Shown one piece after another: positions 47,297-63,898 of a stretch of 64,000 nt of DNA (within the stretch, counting starts at the first letter, position 1; each line of letters opens with the position of its first letter). The stretch is from Haematobia irritans (Eukaryota; Arthropoda; Insecta; Diptera; Muscidae), in NCBI RefSeq assembly GCF_050003625.1, contig NC_134398.1, positions 63,434,891 through 63,498,890 of the forward strand, in the 5' to 3' direction. The position numbers and the translations under genes were made by a program. The notes beneath the pieces were generated by a model. That model did not search any database. It was not told where the DNA came from and saw nothing but the letters and a program-made list of their open reading frames with translations.

Positions 47297-47934
47297 CACT
47301 GAAAGAAAAGTACATCATCAAATTAATGAAACAAAATCATCAAAAAATCTTCATCAAATTGATGTAGAAATTACATTGTTTTTATGAAATCGTTATTCAA
47401 TTTGATGTTTTCTGTTTTCAGTTGAAAAACCCCGTCATCAACTCAATGAAGAAATTTACATCAATTTTTGGTCATCATTTTGATGAAAATCTTTCATTCA
47501 TTTAATGAAATCAGTAATCAAGTTGAAGAAAATTTTCATCACATGTTATTCATTTATATTTTTCCGCCCCCCATATATGACAAACTCTAACAATTACAAT
47601 TATTTCCAAATATTTTAATTATAATAAACTTTTTTAAGAGATGATTTAATTAAAATTTGGAAAAATAGAAAATAAAACAAAAATCTTCAAATGGGACATA
47701 CTTGTGTTTTTTGTGCTTTTATCGCTAAAACACACACACAAAAGCAATGCCTTTGAGAAAATCCGTTATGTCTGCTGCGTGTGAAATTTTTTGAAGAATA
47801 AATAAATTCATTTGTGAAGTGACATTTATTGTGATCGCACGTTCATAAAATAGCTTTTAATACTTTTGCGAATTTGAGATATTTTAAGTGTTGTAAGTTT
47901 AACATAAACGGAGTGCTATATAGTTCGAGAAATT

Positions 47935-48190
47935 TTAGTAATATATAAAAATATTTGTGGCGTTTACAAACATTTTAAAGGTTTCTAAAATACGATATGT
48001 AACAGCGCATTCACACAAAAATTTCCTGTAGAAGGCATCTTGCAGGAAATACATTGCGGCTCCAAGAGAAACCCCAACGGCCTGCGAGATTAGCGATTTG
48101 GAAAAAAATATAGTAAGCAAGAAGTATATACCACAAGAAGTAAGCATCGAGAGGCACTGTGAAGAGACTTTTCTCACCCTGGAAAATTAG
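47935..48190. other. Opposed open frames, coding strand unclear
   Basis: The minus strand is open for 80 codons (47935-48177, starts MRKVSSQCLSMLTSCGIYF, hydrophobic N-terminus). The plus strand is open after CCTGTAG| at 48031 (KASCRKYIAAPRETPTACEI) to TAG at 48188-48190, with GTAAGC donor-like words inside. The plus reading fits the direction of the downstream exons. Neither product is recognised. Confidence 0.3.
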
Positions 48191-48313
48191 GTGAAGTACC
48201 CGTCATAGAAGACCTTTTCTGACTGAGAAACTGAATTCCTACCGCATCGACAGATCTGACGATGGGATATTGACGTACTGAATACGTCAAAAATTTGACG
48301 AATACGATAACCA

Positions 48314-49290
48314 CACGGATGAAAAAGACTGTTTTTCATATGTTTGGCTATAAACATTATATGTTTGGAACACAAATTTTTAAACACAATATTTTTGAGT
48401 GCAAGCATATAATGTTCAAAAAATAGCATAACATGTTTGGGACATATATGTTAATATGTTAGAACATATTATGTTTGGGACATAAAATGTTTGTAAATAT
48501 AATATGCTTGGATGCAAACATATATTCATTTAGAAATAGCCTATAAACATATATGTGTTTAGTAGCTTGGAGCGCTATTTAACAGGGAGCGATATTGAAT
48601 TAAGTTGGTGGTTGTTGCTTGTTATTACAAAATTAACATTTTATTTTTCCTTGGGCAATTGATCAGCTACTTCTTTGATCCTTACAAACTGTGTGGTCCG
48701 CTGTTCGAATCCCCGTCCGGCAAAACGTAAAATTAAAATAAAAAAAAATCATACAATTGAATAATTTCTTCTACAATGTTTGTATTACAGAAAAAGGTGC
48801 TAAGAACTAAAAAATCTCGTGGAAGTGAGAAAGATGTGTGGGAATATACAATTGGGCAGAAACAAAATTTTGAGCATTCAGGTCGAAAACCTATCTTGTT
48901 AGCACCTATATTACCTGTTTAGTTTCATAATTCATTATGATTGTAAATATATAAATAAATAATTAAAATTTTGAGCACAATATTGTTTGGGAGAATTTTT
49001 TTAAGCATATAATATTTTTGGGTGCAAAATGCTTCCAAACATATTATATGTTCACATAATAACATATTGTTTTTTGGAAGACAACATTATTGAATTTGGA
49101 TGCAAAAATACGAAATGTTTGGAACTTAGACTACCCAAACATGTATTGTTTATACCAATATGCTTTCAAACATATTATATATTGGAAGAGATCAAACATA
49201 TAAATGTTTGGGCAATACCCAAAAATGTATATGCTTGAAGCAAAATATGTTTGGGAGTACATGTTACAGAAGCGATTTTTTGTGAGCGTG
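48314..49290. mobile_element. CAC...GTG element with one tRNA-like block, CA duplication
   Basis: Begins CACGGATGAAAAAGACTG and ends GCGATTTTTTGTGAGCGTG, flanked by CA (48312-48313, 49291-49292). Subterminal ATATGTTTGG words. Contains the tRNA-like tail ctgttcgaatccccgtccgg near 48700. Confidence 0.85.
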
Positions 49291-49307
49291 CATAGTGATA
49301 TATTTAG

Positions 49308-53966
<4,659 letters not shown>

Positions 53967-53999
53967 TATATTGGTACAATTTAATTGAGAAAGAACACT

Positions 54000-55171
54000 A
54001 AGTTAAAAATGCTGGCATTAGACAGGTTTTTGGTAAAATTGATGTGCCAAACTCAGGTTTGTTATGAAAAAAAAAATTAGTACAATTATGCATATCATTA
54101 AATAACTAATATTTAAATCTGCCTTTATAGCCTCATCATTTATGATGCGTTTGACTTGGTGTCTATATGGCTACTTATTTCCTACATCAAAATACGTCCG
54201 AAATGATAAAAATGGAAAATACGTATGAAGAATACTCCCAAGAATCGTCAATATTTCTAGCAGAAAGTAAATATCCCAGAAGTAGATGACCACCTACATT
54301 TTTTAAAAAAGACAAATTGGAATATTAAACCTTTTATTGTTGTTATTGGAGATATCAATTTAGAAAATGGTGACTACAATTATTATATTAATATAGACCA
54401 AGAGTAAAATATTAAATCAGCTAACACAAAACACTTTTCGAAAATATTAATAATTTTAAGCGAATAATAATGGCTTATATTCCAATAGGGCCAATAAAAA
54501 GATTTCTCATTTATAAGTATATTTATGTTAATATTATATGAAACGCTGAAAACGTCTTATATTTATGTCAATTTGTGATTAATATCATATGTATACTTTT
54601 TCCATTCACAAATCTAAGTTAATATTGAAATTTATAATCCATTAATAATCGCAAGTGTAGTGAATATTATTTTTAAGATTTTTTGATAAAAATAATATTT
54701 CCTAATTCACTTAAAATATTTGTAATTATATTGGATATAGTACAATTTAGAACTAGTTTCTAAGGCGGAAACCAAAGTTCAGTTCGATGTCAGTGTTTCA
54801 TGGGTTAAATGTAAAATATACATTAGTTTGTTGCAATGTAGTCATTGAAGTAATGTAATTTTAATGAATAAATTACGAACTTTTGATGAATACTTTCCAT
54901 TGGAATGATGCAGAATTTTCATTGTATAGAGACTATCGGACATCAATTTGAATACCGTTTTTCATCGAAAGGAAGATACAAATACATCAATTAAATGACA
55001 CTTTTTCTTCAAGATGATGCAATTATTTTATTAAATTGATATATTTGATGAAAAATTGATGTAAAATTCTTCATTACGATGATGAAATGCGTTGTAAGCT
55101 CAAAATCGAAGAAACATTTCATCAAATTAATGTTGAAAATCATCATATTGATGAAGTTTTTCCGTTCAGTA
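54000..55171. other. Right part of the 7.9-kb element
   Basis: Mostly AT-rich. A short open frame from ATG at 54170 (MATYFLHQNTSEMIKM) to TGA near 54292 could be another exon but has no clear splice sites. From 54870 on, TTGATGAA-type subterminal repeats dominate. Confidence 0.35.
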
Positions 55172-55173
55172 TG

Positions 55174-55268
55174 CTGCACGATTCTATGTTTAGCTCAATA
55201 GCAAGGGAGCTCCTTTTTATAGCCGAGTGCAAGCGACATTTCAAGGTGGACATGCTAACCATTGCACG
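55174..55268 (-). mobile_element. 5' part of the split SINE, internally deleted
   Basis: Continues the SINE of 47203-47296: gctgcacgattctatg, ctcctttttatagccgagtg, then a jump to gtggacatgctaaccattgcac from the tRNA-like head. About 90 bp of the body are missing. Confidence 0.8.
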
Positions 55269-55480
55269 ACTATGAATTGACGTTTGTTGTAGCGTATATG
55301 GTTCTTCCGACATTAGGTCTTTCTGGTTTGAATTGAGTGAATTTGCTTTTCCATTCATTAGATGCGAATGATCATTCTGTTGGTTTAAGACGCAACGTGT
55401 ATACCCCGCATGGATGAGAGCACACATCGCTCATTGTTAGATTTGGGTGCTGAGCGAGTATTTATTTTTAAACTTAGTAT

Positions 55481-55514
55481 TCAGTTGCCAAACTGACTTA
55501 CGGGTGTGTGGTCA
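55481..55514 (+). promoter_or_regulatory. Inr plus DPE core promoter
   Basis: TCAGTT at 55481-55486 fits the fly initiator, with A+1 at 55483. GGTCA at 55510-55514 fits the downstream promoter element RGWYV at exactly +28 to +32, and +24 is G as preferred. No TATA box upstream. Confidence 0.65.
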
Positions 55515-55815
55515 GTGAAGTTCTTACTGGCGCGTTATTATTTTCATTTCATTGGAGTTGTCACCGGTAGAAGCCCAAAAGAACAACGAAAACCCCCTTA
55601 AAAATATATAATATATTTTGGATTACAATACATAATATCAATGTCTTAGCTGCAATCGATTTCCTTATCACAATTCATAATTATACAGTGTTAAAGATCA
55701 AGTCTGTGGAATATCGTCACAAACGTCAAGTATTTTTAAGTGACCACCAGTGTGTAGTGAATGTAAATAATACCAGCAAATCGTTCTTAATTGCGGAATT
55801 AAGCTTCTATAAAAT
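55483..55815 (+). other. Predicted 5' UTR with two minimal upstream ORFs
   Basis: Runs from the predicted start to the ATG at 55816. It contains ATG TCT TAG (near 55643) and a start-stop ATG TAA (near 55761); both would dampen translation of the main frame. Less repeat-like than its surroundings. Confidence 0.5.
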
Positions 55816-55834
55816 ATGGATATCCATACGTCAG
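55816..55834 (+). CDS. First coding exon of an unknown host gene (partial)
   Basis: ATGGATATCCATACGTCAG encodes MDIHTS plus one base and is followed by GTAAGT, a near-perfect donor. The ATG context (taaaatATGG) is acceptable for flies. No further exon could be found up to the window end, so the first intron would be at least 8 kb and full of insertions. Too short for any functional guess. A transposon-borne promoter is an alternative, but no flanking repeat supports that. Confidence 0.5.
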
Positions 55835-56209
55835 GTAAGTTAGTGAAGGATCGAAATGAATGAGTACTGTTTGTTCTCCCAATTGGTCTTTTTTTTAGTT
55901 TGATGTAAAATAAAAATAATCATGCGTTAATATAAATGTCCACACCGAGAGTAAAACCAATTTTAGATTAGTTTTTGAAGCCTTCAAAATAAACAATAAA
56001 CACGGCTGACTGGTTAGTTACATTATTGCCATATACGAAATAAATGCAAAAATTGTGAGATTTCCATTAAAAATGGCATGCGTGCTTTTCAATACTGAAC
56101 AACGAAAATAAATGTTTACTCATACAAAATTATTCCTTTCCGGTACCTTCCGGATAAATGATTCAATGTTGTCTTCCAATGCGTCAACTGAAATGGTCTT
56201 GTATGTATG
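55835..56209. other. Presumed intron start
   Basis: AT-rich, no repeat recognised. Confidence 0.4.
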
Positions 56210-56790
56210 CACTAAAAAAAACATATTGTCGTGAGGCCAAAGATTGAGGCCGTAAATAAGTGAGGTCCTTAAAATAAGAATGCCAATTTTGCTTACCATA
56301 GAAGTCGCATTTCTCTGATATAAGGTTTTTTCCTTGTCGATAAACTTTCAATGAAGTCGTTTTGTCCATAGTTAAGAGATTCAATTTAAAATTGGGATAT
56401 TGAAGAACATTTTTCGTTCTACTAAATTCTACTTGGCTTTAATATTTCTGAAAACCTTCAAAACTAAAGAAATTATCTTTAAATTTGGTGACTTTTTGCA
56501 TCTTGGCTACAAAGCTAAAAAGCGTTTAGAAATAGGAGATGTTTTTCAACACTTTATTTTAAAGACGTCTTCTACTTGAAGTCGAGTCAAAATTTAGAAA
56601 TTTAAGTTGCCGTTAACACGTTTTTAATGGACTTTAATAGCTCAAGAAGAAAAAAGCTGAAAAAACGAATACATTAAAATTTGTTTCGTAGAATCAAAGT
56701 ACCCAAAAATCAAATTTAAAAGAGAATTGAGTCTTAAATGTGTCCTTACTTCAATTTTCAAATGTGTCCTTATTTTCAGTTTTGATGAGT
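56210..56790. mobile_element. CACTA-type MITE, 12896 family, reversed and truncated
   Basis: Begins CACTAAAAAAAACATATTGT after TG, and continues as the reverse complement of the 12896-13479 family (gtcgtgaggccaaagatt, cttgtcgataaactttcaatgaagtcg). The far end is lost. Confidence 0.65.
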
Positions 56791-57537
56791 ATCAGAGGCC
56801 CAATTACTGCGAACAGGTGAATCGATGATTGATGGTCATTATTAACCCTTTAAGTATACAAAATTTCATCGAAAGCAGTTCATATATACACTGTTAGAAA
56901 AATATGTTTTTCATATGTTCCGATATAAACAAAATGTTTTTCAGGCACAATTTTTAAACACAATATATTTAAGTGCCAACATGTAATGTTCCTAAACTAA
57001 CACTAAATGTTTGGGACACATATGTTAATATGTTAAAATATATTATGTTTGGGACATGAATGTTTCATAAAAATAATATGTGTGAATGTAAACATATATA
57101 AATTTACAAATTTCGAGTAAACATATATATGTTTACAATTTCTGTGAACCGGTTGTATCTTGTTTCGGGAAACTGCTTTATGATAAGGCCAAAAATTTGA
57201 TATGCTTAAGTCTAAATATTATTTAATTTGAATATTAGAATGAGTATTTGGAGTAAAGAGAATAGACATTCGGAACCAAGAGCATAGAGATTTGAAAAAA
57301 ACAGCATGTGTTTTCGCCTTGAGAGGAGAATTTTATGTATGCGAGGACAAGTGTTTTGTTTATCATTTTGGCATTATGGACACACATTTTTAACGGTCTT
57401 AAAGGTAAAAATGAAATTAAGTACAAAACACGATAAGTTTTAAAGGCATTTAAAATGGTGTAAAATGCTAGTAAAAAAACGGTTCACGCCTAAATAAATT
57501 TATGTGTACATTATAAAATTATTTATGTATGTTTATA

Positions 57538-58077
57538 CACACAAACAAATATTTTTCTGATTCAATCACGAAATTAATTGATCCAATTAATTTTTTTAAT
57601 TGAAATGTCTTCAATGACAAAAATGATAGTATCAATCACAGTTTTAATTGGGTATAGAAACAATCCTTGATTAAAAAATTAATTGATGTCATTAGCAATT
57701 TTCAATTAATTTTTTAATTGATTCAATTAAAAATGTAATTGATTTTGAATGCAAACCCCAATTAATTGTTTATTTAAAAAGGTAACTATTTTCAACTACT
57801 TTCTGAATTGACTTAGAGTTTTTATTTTGATTAAGAAATGTTCACCACTTTTTTTAACTGACACTGGCTATTAGTCTTCTGAATTTGATTAAAAAGTTAA
57901 TTCTATCCATTAATTTTTTAATTAAAAATTTTTAAATTTTCAATCATTGACTTAATTAACCTAATGTTTCTATCTTGATTAAAAAGTTAATTGTATCAAT
58001 TAATTTATTACTTGAAAAAACATTCAACTTCAATTAACTTTTTAATTGGAAATATTCTGGTGATATTTTTTTCTGTG
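57538..58077. mobile_element. CAC...GTG MITE, TA duplication
   Basis: Begins CACACAAACAAATATTTTTCTG-like and ends GATATTTTTTTCTGTG, flanked by TA (57536-57537, 58078-58079). Filled with AATTGATT/TTAATTTTTTAATTG words in both directions. Confidence 0.82.
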
Positions 58078-58319
58078 TACTCTTCTTTTGTTAGAGTTTT
58101 TGATTTTCTTCCAAAATTTCAAACTTTTATACCAAAAAAAGTTTTTTGTTATAAAATTTTTATTTTTGCAATAAAAAAAATAATATTTTATTCAAAAGCC
58201 ATTTCGTTTATATCAAGCACTGTTTCTGACAGTAAATATTTAATAACCCACATTTCGAAGTTTCATATAAAAATTTAATATAGTATAAATGTCTAAATTA
58301 CAAAAAAATTGGTTCGGTC

Positions 58320-58590
58320 GGAGCAGGAATTGAACCCACGACCCTTTGCATGCAAGGCAGACATGCTAACCACTGCTCCACGTGGCCAATAAATGTATGT
58401 TTCTTTTAAATAATGTTATGTTTGCATGGGCTCGTGGGCGCTGCAAACTATGCTATATAAATGTAACTTATAACGATAATTGTCTACTGGTGACTATAAC
58501 TGCTACGTAGCCCAGTGAATAGTGTGTTGGCTTACAAACTGTATGGCCCTCGGTTCGATTCTCCGTCCAGGCGAAAGGTAAAATTTAAAA
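58320..58590. repeat. Divergent pair of tRNA-like promoters, best preserved copy
   Basis: The minus-strand head (cgtggagcagtggttagcatg, ccttgcatgcaaaggg, gtgggttcaattcctgct) is nearly the SINE head. The plus-strand head is at 58506-58575 (tagcccagtgaatagtgtg, ggcttacaaactg, cggttcgattctccg), with a tRNA-Val(TAC)-like anticodon region (tentative). Both A and B boxes survive. Confidence 0.75.
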
Positions 58591-58875
58591 AATTTTTAAA
58601 ATTTAATAATTTCTTTAACATTATTTGTATTACAGAAAAAGGTACCAAGAACTAAAAATTTCGTGGAAGTGAAAATTATGTGAGGGAATGAGCACAATCT
58701 TCTTTGGGGAAAATTCTTCAAAGCATATAATATTTTTGGGTTCAAACGCTTCCAAACATATAATATGTTCACATAAAACAAACATATTAATGTTTCGGCA
58801 GTATCCAATAATATATGTGCTTCCTGCAAAATATGTTTGGAACATATGTTAGAGAAGCGATTTTTTTTGAGGGTG

Positions 58876-59310
58876 TAGATATAGCTCGCTCGATTTTCCC
58901 AATTTTTGCCATAAAACCTTTATTATTGACCGATCTGACTCTACGTTGGCTAAATCTAATCTTCTAACCTAAGGATGTCAAAAATAATAGAAATGGGTTA
59001 AGGTTTAGATATAGCTCCCACATATATGTATCTTTTCAAATTTGGCCATAATACTCCTATTTATTATATAGATATTTTCAATTTCAAGCAAATGGGATTG
59101 AAATTTATGTCCGTAAAGAAAGGTGCCGAATTTGGTATTTCACTGACAAAAAAACATGCCCTGTTCCAAAGATTTTGTCTTTACACTAATGATTTTGGTA
59201 TTGATTCCGAACCAAAGATATGGAGATTTGCAGTAAGTAAAAATGCTTTATTTTGTCAAGCTTGAGATCTAAAGTAAGAATAAATTTAAAACACAATTCC
59301 CTTTCAACCA
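58876..59310. repeat. DINE-like and MITE relics
   Basis: 58878-59080 is subfamily III repeat wording on the minus strand. 59139-59310 is 12896-family sequence (cactgacaaaaaaacatgccc, ggtattgattccgaaccaaag). Confidence 0.6.
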
Positions 59311-59411
59311 GATTTCACCTATGAAGACTAACTCAGATTCTGTATTTATAACATAATTTTCGTTTGAGTTTTGAAGGAATCATAAACATCTCGTTTACGT
59401 ATGAAAGAAAA

Positions 59412-61406
59412 CAAGTATAAACGGCCGTAAGTTCGGCCAGGCCGAATCTTATGTACCCTCCACCATGGATTGCGTAGAAACTTCTACGAAAAACTGTCAT
59501 CCACAATCGAATTACTTGGGTTGTGGTCTCTTAAATCGTTTTCTAAATTGTGAGTTAGTCCATACGTGATATACATTAGACAAAAACAAGTATGTGTAGG
59601 TAAGTCTACAAATAATTACGAATCGATATGGACTTTTGCACGGTACGTAGGGAGCCAGAATTGAAATATGGGGGTCTCTTATATGGGGGCTATAAACAAT
59701 TATTGATATGGACCAATTTTTATGTGATTGGGAATCTATTTATCTGAGGGCTATATATAACTATAGACCGATATGGACCTAGTTAGGCATGGTTGTTAAC
59801 GGCGATATACTAGCACAATGTACCAAATTTCAACTGACTCGGATGAAATTTGCTCCTCCAAGAGGCTCCAAAACCAAATCTCGGGATCGGTTTATATGGG
59901 GTCTATATATGTTTATGGACTGATATGGACCACTTTTGGCATGGTTGTTAAATATCATATACTACCACCACGTACAAAATTTCAACCAGATCGGATGAAT
60001 TTTGCTTCTCCAAAAGGCACCGGAGGTCAAATCTGGGGATCGGTTTATTTGGGTGCTATATATAATTATGGACTGACTCCTGCATGGTTGTTGGATACCA
60101 TATACTAACATCACGTACCAAATTTCGACCGAATCGGATGAATTTTGCTCTTCCAAGGGGCTCCGGAGGTCAAATCAGGGGATCGGTTTATATGGGGGCT
60201 ATATATCATTATGGACCGATTCCGACCAATTTTTGCATGGGACCATATACTAACACCATGTACCAAATTTCAGCCGGATCGGATGAAATTCGCTTCTCTT
60301 AGAGGCCTCGCAAGCCAAATTTTGGGGTCCGTTTATATGGAGGCTATACGTAAAAGTGGACCGATATGGCCCATTTGCAATACCATCCGACCTACATCAA
60401 TAACAACTTGTGCCAAGTTTCAAGTCGATAGCTTGTTTCGTTCGGAAGTTAGCGTGATTTCAACAGACGGACGGACGGACGGACATGCTCAGATCGACTC
60501 GGAATTTTACCACGACCCGAATATATACACACAAAAAAAATAAAATATGAATTTGTACATAAATTGGTACATTTTTAATAATTTATGGACTCTTTCATAA
60601 AATAGATGTACGTTTACGTAATATATTTTTGCGTAAATATTTGTTATTATAATTCATGAAATTTACATAATATATCCAAAATACTGGTTTTCTCTTAGCG
60701 TGAGAGAGCCACAATATAGTGTTACTCTCATAGGTATTCAATACAAGCATACCATAGGTATTCAATACAATTGTATATACGAGACAATAAAGCCAAACAT
60801 AGCGTTTTCTAAGTTAACACATGTCTTTACTGTGTTTGGTTTGTTCAGTCCAGTTTGATTCGCCGTCGTGATCGGAAGATTATTTATTACTGGAAAGGAT
60901 GATGAAATAAAGCAACTTTAACCACGCTTCAATTGCTCATGTTTATAACTAAATTAAAATAAGATAAAATTATGTTTTCTTGCTTGCTGGGCTTTAACGG
61001 ATTTGTGTAATTAATGGGCCCTTTATGTATGCAATTAGGGCAAATGAAATGCAAAAGAAAAAAAGAAAAGTTACATTTAATGTATGACGTTTTAATGACT
61101 ATTATGTAAAAGTAAATATTTTGTCAGTATCGAAAAATATGTATACTTCATTTATAATATAAAAAATTTCATTAAAATTATGTATTCATTCGTACTCATT
61201 CAAAACCAGTATTTTTTAAAATTATGAATCGTTTTCATACAAGTTATGAATTCAGTGTTTGGAAAATTTTTAAGAACACTATTCATAAAATAAATGTATT
61301 ATTTTTTTGTGTGTATACTTTATGGGGGTCTTAGAGCAATATTTCGATGTGTTACAAACGGAATGACAAAGTTAATATACCCCCCATCCTATGGTGAAGG
61401 GTATAA
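59412..61406 (+). mobile_element. DINE-like subfamily I inserted in subfamily II
   Basis: 5' end CAAGTATAAACGGCCGTAAG, then GTACCCTCCACCATGG; 3' end CCTATGGTGAAGGGTATAA. Contains the MITE 60528-61313 in its 3' part. Confidence 0.82.
60528..61313. mobile_element. CACAC...GTGTG element, 786 bp, TA duplication
   Basis: Begins CACACAAAAAAAATAAAATA and ends TATTATTTTTTTGTGTG, flanked by TA (60526-60527, 61314-61315). The empty site is the usual gaatatatatactttatgggg of subfamily I. Words aattcatgaa and tttacataa recur near the ends. Confidence 0.85.
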
Positions 61407-61931
61407 TGATGAAATAACGCCTTGATTTGAAATCTAAAGTCTTTATATTTTTACCCTAATTATTAAAATGATTAGAAAGTAAAATCTGAAAATTTTACAT
61501 TCAGTTTCAAGCTATTTTACATTCAGTTTCAAGCACTGATCATGAAGTGCGCCTTCCATATCCTCAGGAAGTGAAATCGGACTATATGAAGGCCTTACCA
61601 CATGGACCGATAAAAACTAAAGACCAAAGATTTAAATCGGAAGATCAGTCTATATGGGTGTTATGCCAAAAATATTCACCGATACACACCAAATTCACCA
61701 CACCTAATTGTGTGTACAGAATCTAGACACCAAATCGGATGGTGGGTTTATAAGCGGAATATATCAAATCGATACACAATATATTCGGAACACTTATTTA
61801 TGGTCCTAAAAAACCTCTAGATATCCAATTTCAGGCAACTTGGATAAAAGCTACGGTTTCTAGAAGCCCTAGAAGTAAATTCGGGAGATCGATCTATATG
61901 GGGGCTATAACAAACCATAGACCGATACATA

Positions 61932-62969
61932 CGAGGGCAGTTCGGAAACTTCTTAGCCTAGCACAAAAAGCGCGGTATAAACAGAAAAAAGTTAAGTGTT
62001 TTGGAAACTTCCATCTCTGTTATGAATACATGTTAAATTTTGTTTCGATCTGGAAACTCCTTCATATAGAATCAGGTGTTCAAAAAAGACGCATCCGCAA
62101 TTTTTTTACAATGGAAAAATTAGTAATGAAAAAATTAGAAAAAAGGTTTATCGGGACAAGAAATTCATAATGATGTGGTGAATGTGTTAGGTGAAAGTGC
62201 TCCTTCATATGTAACGGTAACAAATTGGGTTGCTGAATTTAAACGTGGTCGTACGAACCACGTAGTGGACGTCCAAAAACAGCAACAGCCACAGAACTTG
62301 TAGCCAAAGTGCATGATATGGTATTAAATGATCGAGTCCATTTAACAGACAAAAGAACAATCTAAACAATGGACTGAAGTTGGAGGAAGTGCCCCAAAGA
62401 AGGCTAAAACAATTCAATCGGCTGGTAAGGGTATAGCAACGTTGTTTTTTTTTTTTTAGGACTTCAAAGGTATTTTATTGATTGACTATCTGCAAAAGGG
62501 TAAAACAACAAATTCAGAGCACTATTGCAACCTTTTGGATCAATTAAATGTACAAATTCGAGAAAAACGTCCTGGCTTACAACACAAAAAAATAATTTTT
62601 CATCAAGACAACGCACCAGCGCAGAAGAGTGTTTTAACAATGGCTAAAATCAACGAATTAACGTACGAGTTGATTGACCAACCACCTTATTCTCCTGATT
62701 TAGATCCCAGTGACTTTTACTTTTTCCCAAATCTAAAAAAAATCCTTGCTGGCAAGCGTTTTACCTCAAATGAAGATGCAATTACAGTTGTAAACCACTA
62801 GTTTGAAGACCTTGAGGAAAACTATTTTAATCAAGGGATAGAATTGCTAGAAAAGCGTTGGACTTAGTGTATTGAAGTTTCAAGAGATTATATTGAAAAA
62901 TAAAAACATTTTTGAAAATGTAACTATTCTCTTTCATTGATAGGCTAAGAACTTTCCGAACCGCCCTCG
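61932..62969 (+). mobile_element. mariner with internal deletion, 1038 bp
   Basis: Inverted ends CGAGGGCAGTTCGGAAAC and CGAGGGCGGTTCGGAAAG, flanked by TA (61930-61931, 62970-62971). Inserted in the subfamily II DINE. Confidence 0.9.
62111..62903 (+). pseudogene. mariner (DD34D) transposase, internally deleted
   Basis: From MEKLVMKKLEK at 62111, HNDVVNVLGESAPSYVTV and VAEFKRGRT (DNA-binding half) are readable. A jump then loses the first catalytic aspartate region. QWTEVGGSAPKKAKTIQSAGK, FIDYLQKGKTTNSEHY, FHQDNAPAQKS and PPYSPDLDPSDFYFF follow, with 34 residues between the last two catalytic D. It ends YIEK before TAA at 62901-62903. Frameshifts near 62150 and 62250, the central deletion, and a stop near 62800 make it inactive. 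Confidence 0.85.
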
Positions 62970-63362
62970 TACCATACTATGAACATCCTAAAATACCTAT
63001 AGATTTCCAATTTCAGGAAAATCGGATTGAAAATACGGTTTCCAGAAGCCCAAGGATTTAAATCGGGGATCGATCTATATACCAAAACATGGACGATAGA
63101 CATCATTTTCGGCACACCTATTTGTGGTCCTAAAATATCTCTAGATTTAACATTTCAGGCAAATCGGATTGAAAATACGGTTTCCAGAAGCACAAGACGC
63201 CAAATAGAGAAGACCCCAAATAGGGGAGTTATTGAAAGCTGTGGCGTGATTAAAACAGACAGATGGATATATACTTTATATAGCCGGAAATCGATATTTC
63301 GATGTGTTACAAACGGAATGACAAACTTAAGCCCCCATTACCATTCTATGGTGATGGGTATA

Positions 63363-63898
63363 GCGAAATATTGCGAAAACTGCGTATACTACATGAATTT
63401 ATACATTAAAGAAACTCTTTCCGAGGTGAAAATTAAATCTATTTCCAAATTTTGATAATAATTGTGTTTTTTCTTTTTTAATTTAGAAACCAACTAGAGT
63501 ATATGATTAGTTGTACAATCGATCTAAAACCCTGTCAGTGAAAATTCTTATTAATAGATATAACCATCCGATTTACAAATTGGTATCGCCATTTCAATGC
63601 TATTGAGGTTAATAACCATCCTCCGCTGAGAAAGATGCTTCGAACTCTTTCTCTGATAATGACAGCGCCGGATTTTACAATCAGTAAAAAAATTCTACTA
63701 GACTAAGTAATATTTCGAATATATGACAATGGGTATACCCCGAATGGTATTTTACAATATAAATGTGTGATAAGGCGAAAGCACCATTTTTGCAACAAGT
63801 TCTCAGAAAACTATCAGTTGAAAAGTAGATTCTAAATATTTACTTATCAATTTTCCCTAATGTTCCATTTCATTTAGTAGTGTAATTCACACAATTTG
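63363..63898. other. Unassigned sequence with one protein-like open stretch
   Basis: A plus-strand frame from about 63539 to TAA near 63705 reads ITIRFTNWYRHFNAIEV and HPPLRKMLRTLSLIMTAPDF. No ATG start and no motif I can name; could be an exon or a retroelement scrap. Confidence 0.3.

Larger units (their letters stand above)
56889..58875. mobile_element. CAC...GTG element with twin tRNA-like promoters, TA duplication
   Basis: Begins CACTGTTAGAAAAATATG and ends GATTTTTTTTGAGGGTG, flanked by TA (56887-56888, 58876-58877). The flanks join into a subfamily III DINE repeat (cagttcatatagatatagctc). Contains the MITE 57538-58077. Confidence 0.85.
59311..63362 (+). mobile_element. DINE-like subfamily II, interrupted twice
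   Basis: The left part (tttcacctatgaagact, gaggaatcataaacat-like) and right part (gaaataacgccttgattt onwards) are collinear with 41230-42446. The 3' end is near 63362 (attctatggtgatgggtata). Interrupted by 59412-61406 and 61932-62969. Confidence 0.75.

Noticed and set aside
58506..58575. Functional tRNA gene
   Set aside because: A and B boxes are present but the acceptor and T stems do not pair, and the block occurs repeatedly inside transposons.
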